A stretch of 64,000 bases of DNA from Mycobacterium sp. shizuoka-1 (GCF_002723835.1 NZ_BEWG01000020.1:46588-110587); one strand, 5' to 3'. Positions 43,357-54,226 are shown, numbered from the stretch's first letter. Numbers and translations: made by a program. The notes: a model not told the origin generated them from the sequence alone.

Positions 43357-44436
43357 GTGACGAATACGGGACCCCTGGCCGGGGTGAGAGTGATCGAACT
43401 CGGTGGGATCGGCCCGGGACCGCACGCCGGCATGATTCTGGCCGACCTGGGCGCCGACGTGGTCAGGGTCCGCCGTCCCGGTGGGCTGACGATGCCGGCC
43501 GAGAACATCGACCTGCTGCACCGCGGAAAGCGGGTGGTCGACCTGGACGTCAAATCCGAGCCCGGTGCGCTACTGGACCTCGCCGGCAAGGCCGACGTGC
43601 TGCTGGACTGCTTCCGCCCGGGCACCTGTGAGCGCCTCGGCATCGGACCGGACGAGTGCATGGCGGCCAACTCCCGGCTGATCTTCGCCCGGATCACCGG
43701 CTGGGGGCAGGACGGCCCGCTGGCGCAGACCGCCGGCCATGACATCAACTACCTGTCGCAGACCGGGGCGCTGAGCGCCATCGGCTACCGGGATCGTCCG
43801 CCGGTCGCGCCGCTGAACCTGGTCGCCGACTTCGGCGGCGGATCGATGCTGGTGCTACTCGGCATCGTCGCCGCGCTGTACGAACGGGAGCGCTCCGGCC
43901 AAGGCCAGGTCATCGACGCCGCCATGGTCGACGGGGTCAGTGTGCTGTCCCAGATGATGTGGACGATGAAGGCGACCGGCAGTCTCAAGGACCAGCGCGA
44001 GTCCTTCCTGCTCGACGGTGGGGCGCCCTACTACCGAACCTACGAGACCGCCGACGGCGGCTACATGGCCGTCGGCGCGATCGAACCGCAGTTCTTCGCC
44101 CAGTTGCTGGCGGGCCTCGGGCTGTCGACCGACGAGGTGCCCGGCCAGCTCGATGTCGCGCGATACCCCGAGATGCGGGAGCTGTTCAGCTCGGCATTTG
44201 CCGGCAAGACCCGCGACGAGTGGACGGCGATCTTCGCCGGCACCGATGCGTGCGTCACGCCGGTGCTCGGCTGGGCCGAGGCCGCCGCCAGCGAACACCT
44301 GCTGGCACGCGGGACCCTGGTCGACGTCGACGGCACCCAGCAGGCCGCGCCCGCGCCCCGGTTCTCGCGCAGCGCCACCGGATCGATCGGTGTACCGCCA
44401 CAAGGCACCACCGAGCTGTCCGAGATCGGCTGGTAG
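43357..44436 (+). CDS. Alpha-methylacyl-CoA racemase (MCR/Far type)
   Basis: 359-residue family III CoA-transferase-fold racemase. GIGPGPHAGMILADLGADV then His128 in GHDINY and Asp158 in ADFGGGSM match the His126/Asp156 acid-base pair of M. tuberculosis MCR. It should epimerise 2-methylacyl-CoA thioesters such as branched-chain or sterol side-chain acyl-CoAs so that S-specific dehydrogenases can act. Leaderless GTG with TACCTT -10 (43345-43350). Confidence 0.9.
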   Translation: MTNTGPLAGVRVIELGGIGPGPHAGMILADLGADVVRVRRPGGLTMPAENIDLLHRGKRVVDLDVKSEPGALLDLAGKADVLLDCFRPGTCERLGIGPDECMAANSRLIFARITGWGQDGPLAQTAGHDINYLSQTGALSAIGYRDRPPVAPLNLVADFGGGSMLVLLGIVAALYERERSGQGQVIDAAMVDGVSVLSQMMWTMKATGSLKDQRESFLLDGGAPYYRTYETADGGYMAVGAIEPQFFAQLLAGLGLSTDEVPGQLDVARYPEMRELFSSAFAGKTRDEWTAIFAGTDACVTPVLGWAEAAASEHLLARGTLVDVDGTQQAAPAPRFSRSATGSIGVPPQGTTELSEIGW

Positions 44437-44494
44437 CCGACCAACTGAGCCAAAGTCGACCCGGCCGGTCGATCCGATGGTTAGGTTTGCTGCT

Positions 44495-44947
44495 GTGGCG
44501 GTTCGGGCATCGCGCGAGATCGTGATCGACGCCCCGCCGGAGGCCATCCTCGACGTGCTCGCCGATGTCGAGGCGGTGCCGACGTGGTCGTCGGTCCACA
44601 AACGTGCCCACGTGGTGGACCGCTACGCCGACGGCCGGCCGCGACGCGTGGAGGTCACCGTCCGCCTGCTCGGCCTGGTGGATCACGAGGTCCTGGAATA
44701 CCACTGGGGATGCGACTGGGTGGTCTGGGACGCCGACCGGACCGCGCAGCAGCACGCCCAGCACGGCGAGTACACCCTTCGCCGGGAAGGCGACGCGACC
44801 CGTGTCCGGTTCGACATCACGCTGGAGCCGTCCACTCCGCTGCCGCAGTTCCTGGTCAAGCGCGCCAAGAAGTTGGTGCTCGCTGCCGCCACCGACGGTC
44901 TTCGCCGCTATGTGCTCGACAGCAAGGGTTCGCTTCAGCCCGAGTAG
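44495..44947 (+). CDS. SRPBCC protein, paralogue of 42899 gene
   Basis: 150-residue SRPBCC protein. Its N-terminus MAVRASREIVIDAPPEAILD lines up residue for residue with MAVKDSREVVIEAGPEAILD of the paralogue. This alignment, and a TAGGTT -10 (44482-44487) seven bases upstream, fix the start at the leaderless GTG 44495 rather than ATG 44477. The pair brackets the racemase gene. Confidence 0.85.
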   Translation: MAVRASREIVIDAPPEAILDVLADVEAVPTWSSVHKRAHVVDRYADGRPRRVEVTVRLLGLVDHEVLEYHWGCDWVVWDADRTAQQHAQHGEYTLRREGDATRVRFDITLEPSTPLPQFLVKRAKKLVLAAATDGLRRYVLDSKGSLQPE

Positions 44948-44986
44948 ATCGGAATGTCTTCCGGGCCGGGCTGTGTTGGCCCAAGC

Positions 44987-45901
44987 ATGACGACCGGAGT
45001 GGTGCTGTTACCGAACCCCAACGCCGACAACGCCGTGGACGATGTCATCGACCAAGCCCGCGGTGCTTACGCCGCGGGCGTCCGGCAGGTGTGGTTTGCG
45101 CAGCGGTTCGACCTCGACGCCATCGCACTGGCCGCGGTGGTCGGGGCGGCGGTGCCCGGGCTGGGCGTGGGAACCTCGGTGGTTCCGCTCAACCCGCGCC
45201 ACCCGCTGATCGTGGCCGGGCTGGCGCAGACCGCGCAGGCGGCCAGCCACGGCAACTTCAGCCTGGGTCTGGGCCTGGGCGCCCATGCCCCGGAGCGGGT
45301 GGCGTTCGGCCAGGTCTGGCCGAACACCATCACCCGGCTGCGTGAGCATCTGACCGTGCTGCGGTCGGTATTCGAAACCGGCGCAGTGCATTTCCACGGC
45401 TCTGAGCTGTCGGCCGACCCGGAGTGGGAGGTCGGGGTGCCGGGTGGCACGCCGGTGCCGGTATACGTGGCGGCGATGGGTCCCCGAGCGCTGGCGATCA
45501 CCGGTGAACTCGCCGACGGGACGCTGCCGTACCTCGCCGGCCCTCGCACGATCGGCGAATTCATCGCCCCGGTGATCGGTAAGGCCGCCGCCGAGGCGGG
45601 CCGCCCGCGTCCGCGCATCATCGCCGCGGTCCCGGTTATGGTCACTGATGACGAGCGGGTGGGACGTGAGGTGGCCGCGGAGGAACTCGGCTTCTACACC
45701 ACCATTCCGTCGTATCGGAACGTGATCGCCCGCGAGGGCGTCGACGGTGTCGCCGAACTCGCCGCCGTCGGATCGGTCGACGCGGTGGTGCGCCAGCTGC
45801 GGCGTTATCTCGACGCCGGGGCAACCGATCTCGTGCTCAGCCCGTTGCGATCGCAGGTCGCTGCACCCGCCACCCTATGGGAGGTCGCGGCCGCCCTTTA
45901 A
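44987..45901 (+). CDS. LLM-class F420-type oxidoreductase
   Basis: 304-residue LLM protein. VVPLNPRHPLIVAGLAQTAQ, GNFSLGLGLGAHAPER and PVYVAAMGPRALAITGELADG are typical F420-dependent luciferase-like segments. Starts at ATG 44987, since the product then opens with the barrel strand TGVVLLPNP. Its 3' end overlaps the convergent aminotransferase gene by 27 bases. Confidence 0.87.
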   Translation: MTTGVVLLPNPNADNAVDDVIDQARGAYAAGVRQVWFAQRFDLDAIALAAVVGAAVPGLGVGTSVVPLNPRHPLIVAGLAQTAQAASHGNFSLGLGLGAHAPERVAFGQVWPNTITRLREHLTVLRSVFETGAVHFHGSELSADPEWEVGVPGGTPVPVYVAAMGPRALAITGELADGTLPYLAGPRTIGEFIAPVIGKAAAEAGRPRPRIIAAVPVMVTDDERVGREVAAEELGFYTTIPSYRNVIAREGVDGVAELAAVGSVDAVVRQLRRYLDAGATDLVLSPLRSQVAAPATLWEVAAAL

Positions 45902-47089
45902 GGCGCCCAGCCGGCTGATGGCTTCGTCGAGCGTGTCGTCGCGTTTGCAGAAAGCGAAGCGCACCAGGTGATTCCATGCACCGATGTGCGGTGACGCGGG
46001 GTCGCAGAACGCCGACATCGGGATCGCGGCGACCCCGGCCCGGTGCGGGAGTTCCGCGCAGAACTCGGTGCTGTCGGAATAGCCCAACGGTCGCGGATCG
46101 GCGCACACGAAATAGGTGCCCGCACTGTCGTGTACCGCGAAGCCCAGCTCGGTCAGCGCCGCGGACAGCCGGTCTCGCTTGGCCTGCAGCGAATCGCGCA
46201 GCGCGGCAACCCAGTTGTCCTCGGTATTGAGCGCGTAGGCCACCGCGGGCTGGAACGGCGCGCCGCCGACATAGGTCAGGTACTGCTTGGCCGCCCGCAC
46301 CCCGGCGATCAGCTCGGGACTGCCGCAGGCCCAGCCGATCTTCCAGCCGGTGCAGTTGAACATCTTGGCCGCACTCGAGATCGTCACCGTGCGGTCGGCC
46401 ATCCCCGGATAGGCCGCCAGCGGCAGATGCCGTCTGCCGTCGAACACCAGGTGCTCGTAGACCTCGTCGGTGATCACCAGCAGGTCCGCGTCGACGGCCA
46501 GGGCGGCCAGCGCCTGCAGGTCGTGATCGGCCAGGACCATGCCGGTCGGGTTGTGCGGTGAGTTGACGATGAGCGCGCGGGTCCGCGGTGTCACCGCGGC
46601 GCGAAGGGCGTCGACATCGAGGGCGAACCCGCGGCCGTCGGGCACCAACGGCACCGCGACGCGGCGGCAGCCGGCCATCGCGACGACGGGGGAATAGGAG
46701 TCGTAGAACGGCTCGATCAACAACACCTCGGAGCCCGGCTCCACGAGGCCGAGGACTGCGGCGGCGATTGCCTCGGTGGCGCCGACCGTGACCAGCACTT
46801 CGTTCTCCGGGTCGTAGTCGACGCCGTAGTGCCGCTTGCGCTGGGCGGCGATGGCCTCGCGCAGCGCGACGATGCCCAGCCCCGGCGGGTATTGGTTGAC
46901 CCCGTCGGCAATCGCCTCCTGTGCCGCGGAGAGCATGCCGGCGGGACCGTCCTCGTCCGGGAAGCCCTGACCGAGGTTCACCGCACCGATGCGCGCGGCC
47001 AACGCCGACATCTCGGCGAAGATCGTCACCGCGTAGGGCTGCAGCCCCGCGACCGGAGCGGGGCGGCCGGCGACACTGAAACCCGTCAT
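45875..47089 (-). CDS. dapC: PLP aminotransferase, DapC-like
   Basis: 404-residue fold-type I class I aminotransferase. GFPDEDGP substrate loop, NSPHNPTG, ITDEVYEHLVF and the Schiff-base lysine in SSAAKMFNCTGWK are clear, with R-F-A-F-C-K near the C-terminus. Annotated orthologues (Rv0858c position) are called N-succinyldiaminopimelate aminotransferase, acting in lysine/peptidoglycan precursor synthesis; methionine or kynurenine transamination is also possible. ATG follows a TAAGCT -10 (47103-47098) by eight bases. Divergent from fadA. Confidence 0.85.
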   Translation of the reverse strand: MTGFSVAGRPAPVAGLQPYAVTIFAEMSALAARIGAVNLGQGFPDEDGPAGMLSAAQEAIADGVNQYPPGLGIVALREAIAAQRKRHYGVDYDPENEVLVTVGATEAIAAAVLGLVEPGSEVLLIEPFYDSYSPVVAMAGCRRVAVPLVPDGRGFALDVDALRAAVTPRTRALIVNSPHNPTGMVLADHDLQALAALAVDADLLVITDEVYEHLVFDGRRHLPLAAYPGMADRTVTISSAAKMFNCTGWKIGWACGSPELIAGVRAAKQYLTYVGGAPFQPAVAYALNTEDNWVAALRDSLQAKRDRLSAALTELGFAVHDSAGTYFVCADPRPLGYSDSTEFCAELPHRAGVAAIPMSAFCDPASPHIGAWNHLVRFAFCKRDDTLDEAISRLGALKGGRDLP

Positions 47090-47269
47090 AACCGCGGAGC
47101 TTAGTCGGGCGCGGGTGGTCTGCGGTTTCGTCGCGGGGTGGGGCGGGTGGCCCGGTCCGCGCGACCGCCCAACCATCCGGTTGGGCGAGGTTGCTAAGCT
47201 TCGCGATCAGAGGACGACCCGTCGAACGATCGTCACACCAACTCCGAACAGGACCTGGAGAGAACACAC

Positions 47270-48481
<1,212 letters not shown>

Positions 48482-48490
48482 GGAAAAGTC

Positions 48491-50626
48491 ATGGCAGAGA
48501 ACACGATTGCGTGGGACAAGGATGCCGACGGCATCGTCACGCTGACGCTGGACGACCCGACCGGGTCGGCCAACGTGATGAACGAGCATTACAAGGAATC
48601 CATGCACAAGGCCGTCGAACGGCTTGTCGCAGAAAAGGATTCGATCACCGGTGTGGTGATCACCAGCGGCAAGAAGACCTTCTTCGCCGGCGGTGACCTC
48701 AAGAGCATGATCAATGCCGGCCCAGAGAACGCCGGTGAGATCTTCGACGAGGTCGAGGACATCAAGCGCGACCTGCGCGCGCTGGAGACCCTGGGTGTGC
48801 CGGTCGTCGCCGCCATCAACGGCGCCGCACTCGGCGGTGGCCTGGAGATCGCGCTGGCCACCCATCACCGCATCGTCGCCGATGTGAAGGGTGTGCAGAT
48901 CGGTCTGCCCGAGGTCACCCTCGGCTTGCTGCCCGGTGGCGGCGGCGTGGCCCGCACGGTGCGGATGCTGGGTATCCAGAACGCCTTCGTCAACGTGCTG
49001 TCCCAGGGCACCCGGTTCAAGCCGGCCGCCGCCAAGGACAACGGCCTGGTCGACGAACTCGTCGGCAGCGTCGAGGAATTGGTGCCCGCCGCCAAGGCGT
49101 GGATCAAGGCCAACCCCGACGCGCACGTTCAGCCGTGGGATGCCAAGGGCTACAAGATGCCCGGCGGTACCCCGAGCAGCCCGGCGCTGGCAGCGATCCT
49201 GCCGTCGTTCCCGTCGCTGCTGCGCAAGCAGCTCAAGGGCGCGCCGATGCCCGCCCCGCGCAACATCCTGGCCGCGGCCGTCGAGGGTGCGCAGGTGGAC
49301 TTCGAGACCGCGACCCGTATCGAGAGCCGGTACTTCACCGAACTGGTGACCGGGCCGATCGCGAAGAACATGATCCAGGCGTTCTTCTTCGACCTGCAGG
49401 CCATCAACTCCGGTGGCTCGCGGCCCGACGGCATCGGCAAGACCCCGATCACCAAGATCGGTGTGCTGGGTGCCGGCATGATGGGCGCGGGCATCGCCTA
49501 TGTCTCGGCCAAGGCCGGCTTCGACGTGGTCCTCAAGGACGTCACGCTGGAAGCGGCCCAGAAGGGCAAGGGCTACTCCGAGAAGCTGGAGGCCAAGGCC
49601 CTCGAGCGTGGCAAGACCACCAAGGAGCGCTCGGACGCGCTGCTGGCTCGGATCACCCCGACCGCCGATGCCGCCGATTTCGCCGGTGTCGACTTCGTCA
49701 TCGAGGCCGTCTTCGAGTCGGTCGAGCTGAAGCACAAGGTGTTCGGCGAGATCGAGGACATCGTCGAGCCCAACGCGCTGCTGGGATCGAACACCTCGAC
49801 CCTGCCGATCACCGAACTGGCGACCGGCGTGAAGCGTCAGGACGACTTCATCGGCATTCACTTCTTCTCCCCGGTCGACAAGATGCCCCTGGTGGAGATC
49901 ATCAAGGGCGAGAAGACCTCTGACGAGGCGCTGGCTCGGGTGTTCGACTACACGCTGGCCATCGGCAAGACCCCGATCGTGGTCAACGACAGCCGCGGCT
50001 TCTACACCAGCCGCGTCATCGGCACGTTCGTCAACGAGGCGTTGGCGATGCTCGGCGAGGGTGTCGAGCCGGCATCGATCGAGCATGCGGGTTCGCAGGC
50101 CGGTTACCCGGCCCCGCCGCTGCAGCTGTCCGACGAACTCAACCTCGAGCTGATGCACAAGATCGCCGTCGCCACCCGCAAGGGTGTCGAAGACGCGGGC
50201 GGCACCTACACCGGGCATCCGGCCGAAGCGGTCGTCGAGAAGATGATCGAGATCGGCCGTCCGTCGCGGCTGTCCGGTGCCGGCTTCTACGAGTACGTCG
50301 ACGGCAAGCGGACCCAGCTGTGGCCCGGCCTGCGGGAGACGTTCAACTCCGGTAGCTCGCAGATTCCGTTGCAGGACATGATCGACCGGATGCTGTTCGC
50401 CGAGGCGCTGGAAACCCAGAAGTGCTTCGACGAAGGCGTGATCACGACGACGGCCGACGCCAACATCGGCTCGATCATGGGTATCGGCTTCCCGCCGTGG
50501 ACCGGTGGCGCCGCTCAGCTGATCGTCGGCTACCCGCACGGTGGCAAGGCCGGCTTCGTGGCCCGGGCCAAAGAGCTGGCAGCCAAGTACGGCGAGCGGT
50601 TCAACCCGCCGGCGTCGCTGCTGTAG
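48491..50626 (+). CDS. fadB: FadB, hydratase/3-hydroxyacyl-CoA dehydrogenase
   Basis: 711-residue bifunctional alpha subunit. The N-terminal crotonase domain (about 1-190) carries FFAGGDLKSM and NGAALGGGLEIALA plus LPEVTLGLLPGGGG with its catalytic Glu. The NAD-binding domain (about 318-500) has GAGMMGAGIAYVSAKAGFD, and the C-terminal dehydrogenase helices contain HFFSPVDKMPLVEI. Channels enoyl-CoA to 3-oxoacyl-CoA for FadA. AAGGAAAAG lies before the ATG. Confidence 0.95.
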   Translation: MAENTIAWDKDADGIVTLTLDDPTGSANVMNEHYKESMHKAVERLVAEKDSITGVVITSGKKTFFAGGDLKSMINAGPENAGEIFDEVEDIKRDLRALETLGVPVVAAINGAALGGGLEIALATHHRIVADVKGVQIGLPEVTLGLLPGGGGVARTVRMLGIQNAFVNVLSQGTRFKPAAAKDNGLVDELVGSVEELVPAAKAWIKANPDAHVQPWDAKGYKMPGGTPSSPALAAILPSFPSLLRKQLKGAPMPAPRNILAAAVEGAQVDFETATRIESRYFTELVTGPIAKNMIQAFFFDLQAINSGGSRPDGIGKTPITKIGVLGAGMMGAGIAYVSAKAGFDVVLKDVTLEAAQKGKGYSEKLEAKALERGKTTKERSDALLARITPTADAADFAGVDFVIEAVFESVELKHKVFGEIEDIVEPNALLGSNTSTLPITELATGVKRQDDFIGIHFFSPVDKMPLVEIIKGEKTSDEALARVFDYTLAIGKTPIVVNDSRGFYTSRVIGTFVNEALAMLGEGVEPASIEHAGSQAGYPAPPLQLSDELNLELMHKIAVATRKGVEDAGGTYTGHPAEAVVEKMIEIGRPSRLSGAGFYEYVDGKRTQLWPGLRETFNSGSSQIPLQDMIDRMLFAEALETQKCFDEGVITTTADANIGSIMGIGFPPWTGGAAQLIVGYPHGGKAGFVARAKELAAKYGERFNPPASLL

Positions 50627-50644
50627 CCGTTCACGACCAGCCGC

Positions 50645-50678
50645 AAAGTCCCCGAAACCTCGATGTTTCGGGGACTTT
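50645..50678 (+). terminator. Hairpin terminator after fadB
   Basis: Perfect 14-base stem AAAGTCCCCGAAAC (50645-50658) / GTTTCGGGGACTTT (50665-50678) with a six-base loop, 18 bases after the fadB stop. The T-run is short (TTTT then GCG), as is common in mycobacteria. Confidence 0.85.
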
Positions 50679-50706
50679 TGCGTGTGCTCGGCCTAGCGTG
50701 GGGCCG

Positions 50707-52200
50707 GTGAGCGACGCCGCGACGATCGGCAGCAGGCTGGCCGCCAGCCTGGGCGGATACGGCGGCGCGCCCTGTATCGAATTCGGGGGCCGGTGGTACA
50801 CCGGCGACGAGATCGCCGGCTGTGCCGACGCGATCGAGGACGCGTTACGGGCGGCTGGGGTGGCGCCCGGCGCCGCGGTCGGTGTGGTGGCCCGCAACCG
50901 GCCACCGCACGCGGCCGCCGTGGTGGGCTTGCTCGGCGCGGGCCGGTGGGTGTCGATGATCTATTCCTTCCAATCGGCCGACGCGATCGGTCGCGACATC
51001 GAAGCGCTGGAACTGGCGGCGGTCGTCGCCGACCGGGAGGACTGGACCGAGCCGGTGATCGCCGCCGCCCGCCGCACCGGCACCGCCGGGATCGCCGTAT
51101 CGGCGGAACTTTCTGCGGCGGAACGCATTTGCGGTGTCGAACGGGTTTCGCCGCGACTGCATGCGGCCGGCCGGGATGGCTCGACCGGCCTTCGGGTCCT
51201 CACCAGCGGGACCACCGGGCCGCCCAAACGGCACACGATACCCGCCGCGGTGCTGGAACACACCGTGCGCAGCGTGGCGATCGGCGGCGCCGCTGCCGAC
51301 GATCCGCCCGAGCTGATGTACTGGCCGCTGGGTGGTATCGGCGGGGTGTGCCAGCTGATCACCGGTGCCTACGTCGGCAAACGGATCGCACTGCTGGAGA
51401 AGTTCAGCGTCGCCGAATGGGTGCGCGTGGTGAAGACCTATGGTGTCGCCCGCTCGGGTCTGCAGCCCGCTGCCGTACGGATGCTGCTGGACGCCGACCT
51501 GCCGCGCGAGGACCTGTCCTCGCTCGAATACGTGATCAGCGCGGCAGGCCCGCTGGATCCGCAGACCCGGGACGCGTTCGAGCAGCGGTACGGCGTGCCT
51601 GTCCTCTTGGCCTACGGTGCAACGGAATTCGCCGGTTCAGTGTGCACCTGGACACCCGAGCTCTACCGCGAGTTCGGCGCGGCCAAGCGGGCCAGCAGTG
51701 GGCGGGTGATGCCGGGAACACAGGTGCGCATCGTCGATCCCGGTGACGGGACCGAACTCCCGGTGGGGGAGCAGGGCGTGCTGGAGGCCAGGATCGCGGC
51801 CATCGGCCCGGACTGGATCCGCACCAACGACCTTGCCGCCGTCGACGCCGACGGCTTCGTCACGCTGCACGGCCGTGCAGACGGCGCGATCAACCGCGGC
51901 GGGTTCAAGGTGCTGCCGGAGACGGTGCGCCGAGTGCTGGTCGCCCACCCGGCGGTCCGCGACGCGGCCGTGGTCGGGGTAGCCGATGCCCGGCTCGGCG
52001 AGGTCCCGTTCGCGGCGGTGGAGACAATTCCCGGGTGCCCGGCGCCGCAGCCGGCGGAGCTGATCGGCATGGTCCGGGAGGCCTTGCCCAAGCACTGCGT
52101 GCCGGTCGCGGTGGTCGTCCTCGCCGAGCTGCCCCGCAACCCGTCGCTGAAGGTTGCGCTTCGCGATGTGGCCGCCATGTACCCCCACGCCTCGGCGTAA
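50707..52200 (+). CDS. AMP-dependent acyl-CoA ligase
   Basis: 497-residue ANL-superfamily ligase activating a carboxylic acid to its CoA thioester. The phosphate loop LTSGTTGPPK, YGATE, the hinge region with HGRADGAINRGGFKV and the A10 lysine in NPSLK are all intact. It is compact for this family. Leaderless GTG with TAGCGT -10 (50694-50699), whose promoter overlaps the right side of the fadB terminator. First gene of the block inserted between fadB and the XPB gene. Confidence 0.9.
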   Translation: MSDAATIGSRLAASLGGYGGAPCIEFGGRWYTGDEIAGCADAIEDALRAAGVAPGAAVGVVARNRPPHAAAVVGLLGAGRWVSMIYSFQSADAIGRDIEALELAAVVADREDWTEPVIAAARRTGTAGIAVSAELSAAERICGVERVSPRLHAAGRDGSTGLRVLTSGTTGPPKRHTIPAAVLEHTVRSVAIGGAAADDPPELMYWPLGGIGGVCQLITGAYVGKRIALLEKFSVAEWVRVVKTYGVARSGLQPAAVRMLLDADLPREDLSSLEYVISAAGPLDPQTRDAFEQRYGVPVLLAYGATEFAGSVCTWTPELYREFGAAKRASSGRVMPGTQVRIVDPGDGTELPVGEQGVLEARIAAIGPDWIRTNDLAAVDADGFVTLHGRADGAINRGGFKVLPETVRRVLVAHPAVRDAAVVGVADARLGEVPFAAVETIPGCPAPQPAELIGMVREALPKHCVPVAVVVLAELPRNPSLKVALRDVAAMYPHASA

Positions 52201-52711
52201 GGCGCCCGGCCCGTTTCGGTCATTGCCAGAACTCTGGCGGGACTGTCGGCGGTCGGCGCGGCGCCCGGTACCCGTCGTGGGGCGATCGCGATCGGATCGC
52301 AAATCCACGATGCGGCGCCTGGTTGGGGTCTACCTCGGATAAATCCCAGGCCTGCCCGAGACGGCAAACATTTGTCCGGCAGCCACGCCCCAGCTTTTCA
52401 GGCCTAGTTGCTGGCCGCATTGCCTTATCGTCGGGTTGGCCCCCGATTTGCCGTCGCGGGCGTTTCCCGGAAGGGCTTCTGGCCTCGACATTTGTCAAAT
52501 TCGGATATTTGGGCGGCATGCCGGAGTTGATTTGCCTACGTTCCGAGAAATTTTTGCTGAACTACAACATCTCAGCTTGCTCTCAGATAAGTTTTGCGGT
52601 GTGATGGGCATTACGCCAGGGGAATGAGGAGGCAAGGGGGAGCATTGGCCCCTCCCGGATGGGAGGGGCCGATTGCCGTCCGGGGGTCGGTATCCGGGTT
52701 TGGCGCGCCGG
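52201..52711. other. 511-bp convergent intergenic region, partly low GC
   Basis: Between the ends of the ligase and PPOX genes. The stretch 52320-52620 is visibly less GC-rich than its surroundings, with runs such as AATTTTTG and an 11-base palindrome ATTTGTCAAAT near 52490. Small open frames exist (for example 52436-52627) but none resembles a known protein. Could hold a decayed gene or a small RNA; nothing firm. Confidence 0.45.
52647..52670 (-). terminator. GC-rich hairpin after PPOX gene
   Basis: Perfect ten-base stem GGCCCCTCCC (52647-52656) / GGGAGGGGCC (52661-52670) with a four-base loop, 41 bases past the PPOX stop. No U-tract follows in either direction, so termination efficiency is uncertain. 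Confidence 0.5.
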
Positions 52712-53137
52712 TCAGATCGCCCCGAGATCGGCGGACAACCAGTGTTGAGGTCGCATGAAGATCGCCACATGGTCGCCGAGTTCCCGGCGTGCGTACTCGA
52801 GGTAGGCCTCGACCTTGTCCGGGGACAGATAGCGCTTCGTCATCTCGACGAGCTGCTCGTCGGTGCCTGGTTCGATACGACTGACCGGGCCGTCCACCGC
52901 CACGTAGCGCACGCTGGGATCCACGTGCTCGACCATCAGTGAGAAATACCCGCTCGCCTCGATCAGCCGGGTCTTGCGGGAGCCGGCGCCGGTGAGCACC
53001 CACGGCTCGCCACCGGGCGTGTACTGATACCAGATCGGCACGGTCAACGGTCCGCGCGCATCGCCGGCGTACACCGACAACGCCGCGATGTGTGGTTCGG
53101 CCAGGAACTGCTCACGTTCATCTGTGGAAAGTGCCAT
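52712..53137 (-). CDS. PPOX-class FMN/F420-binding protein
   Basis: 141-residue split-barrel flavoprotein of the pyridoxamine-5'-phosphate-oxidase-like group. PLTVPIWYQYTPGGEPWVLTG and SRKTRLIEASGYFSLMVE are the usual cofactor-binding strands. Members bind FMN, F420 or haem; the cofactor here is not decidable. Divergent from the LLM gene at 53174 with 36 bases between, which suggests a shared role. Confidence 0.82.
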   Translation of the reverse strand: MALSTDEREQFLAEPHIAALSVYAGDARGPLTVPIWYQYTPGGEPWVLTGAGSRKTRLIEASGYFSLMVEHVDPSVRYVAVDGPVSRIEPGTDEQLVEMTKRYLSPDKVEAYLEYARRELGDHVAIFMRPQHWLSADLGAI

Positions 53138-53173
53138 CTCTTCACGCTAGCTCGCGCGCCGTAGAGTCGGGCC

Positions 53174-54163
53174 ATGCGATTCGGACTGTTCATCCCCCAG
53201 GGCTGGCGATTGGATCTGGTCGGCATCCCCACCGAAAAACACTGGCAGGTAATGCGTGATCTGGCCGATCACGCCGACGCTGGAGCGTGGGACTCGCTCT
53301 GGGTCTACGACCACTTCCACACCGTGCCGGTGCCCACCGACGAGGCCACTCACGAGGCGTGGACACTGATGGCCGCCTACGCGGTCAGCACCTCGAGGAT
53401 CAAGCTCGGCCAGATGTGCACGGCCATGAGCTACCGAAACCCGGCGTACCTGGCCAAGGTGGCGGCCACCACCGACATCATCTCCGGCGGCCGGGTGCAG
53501 ATGGGGATCGGCGGCGGGTGGTACGAGCACGAGTGGCGGGCCTACGGCTACGGATTCCCGTCCGCGGGCGTGCGGCTGGCGCGCCTCGACGAGGGCGTGC
53601 AGATCATGCGCGAGGCCTGGCAGGACGGCAGGGTGAGTTTCGCCGGCAAGCAGTATCAGGTCGACGGCGCGATTGTTGCGCCTAAACCGTTGCAGGAGAA
53701 CGGAATTCCCTTGTGGATCGCCGGTGGTGGTGAGAAGGTGACGCTCAAGATCGCGGCCAAGTATGCGCAGTACACCAACTTCACCGCCGATCCTGACGGC
53801 TTCGCCCACAAGTCGCAGGTACTTGCCGAGCACTGCCAGGAGGTCGGTACCGACTTCGGCGCCATCGTCCGCTCGGCCAACGTCAACGCGATCGTCGGCA
53901 GCTCGCCCGACGACGTCACCGCGCGGGTGCAACGGGTGCGCGACCGGCTGGCCGGTGTCTGCGGAGATGCGGCCGCCGATGCCATGATGACCACGGTCAG
54001 CGCACCCGGGTCGGCCGCGGGTACCCCGGAGCAGGTGATCGCGAACCTGACCGAGTTGCGGGACCTGGGCTGCGAGTACGTGATCTGCTACTTCCCCGAG
54101 GCCGCCTACGACCGCTCCGGCATCGAGTTGTTCGAGCGTGAGGTGATCCCCGCGCTGGCGTGA
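53174..54163 (+). CDS. LLM-class F420-type oxidoreductase
   Basis: 329-residue LLM protein: MRFGLFIPQGW, WVYDHFHTVPVP, SYRNPAYLAKVAATTDIISGGR and GIGGGWYEHEW are textbook for F420-dependent oxidoreductases of the TIGR03560-like kind. Leaderless ATG with TAGAGT -10 (53162-53167) six bases before it. About 95 bases separate it from the DUF35 gene. Confidence 0.9.
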   Translation: MRFGLFIPQGWRLDLVGIPTEKHWQVMRDLADHADAGAWDSLWVYDHFHTVPVPTDEATHEAWTLMAAYAVSTSRIKLGQMCTAMSYRNPAYLAKVAATTDIISGGRVQMGIGGGWYEHEWRAYGYGFPSAGVRLARLDEGVQIMREAWQDGRVSFAGKQYQVDGAIVAPKPLQENGIPLWIAGGGEKVTLKIAAKYAQYTNFTADPDGFAHKSQVLAEHCQEVGTDFGAIVRSANVNAIVGSSPDDVTARVQRVRDRLAGVCGDAAADAMMTTVSAPGSAAGTPEQVIANLTELRDLGCEYVICYFPEAAYDRSGIELFEREVIPALA

Positions 54164-54226
54164 GAAGCGCGTGCACCCAGATGAGAATGAGGTTTTCATA
54201 TCGCGCCAACTGTGTTGTACGATCCG

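Noticed and set aside
45837..47267. Second leftward frame across the aminotransferase
   Set aside because: Shadow frame, Arg/Gly-rich; the aminotransferase motifs are in the other frame.
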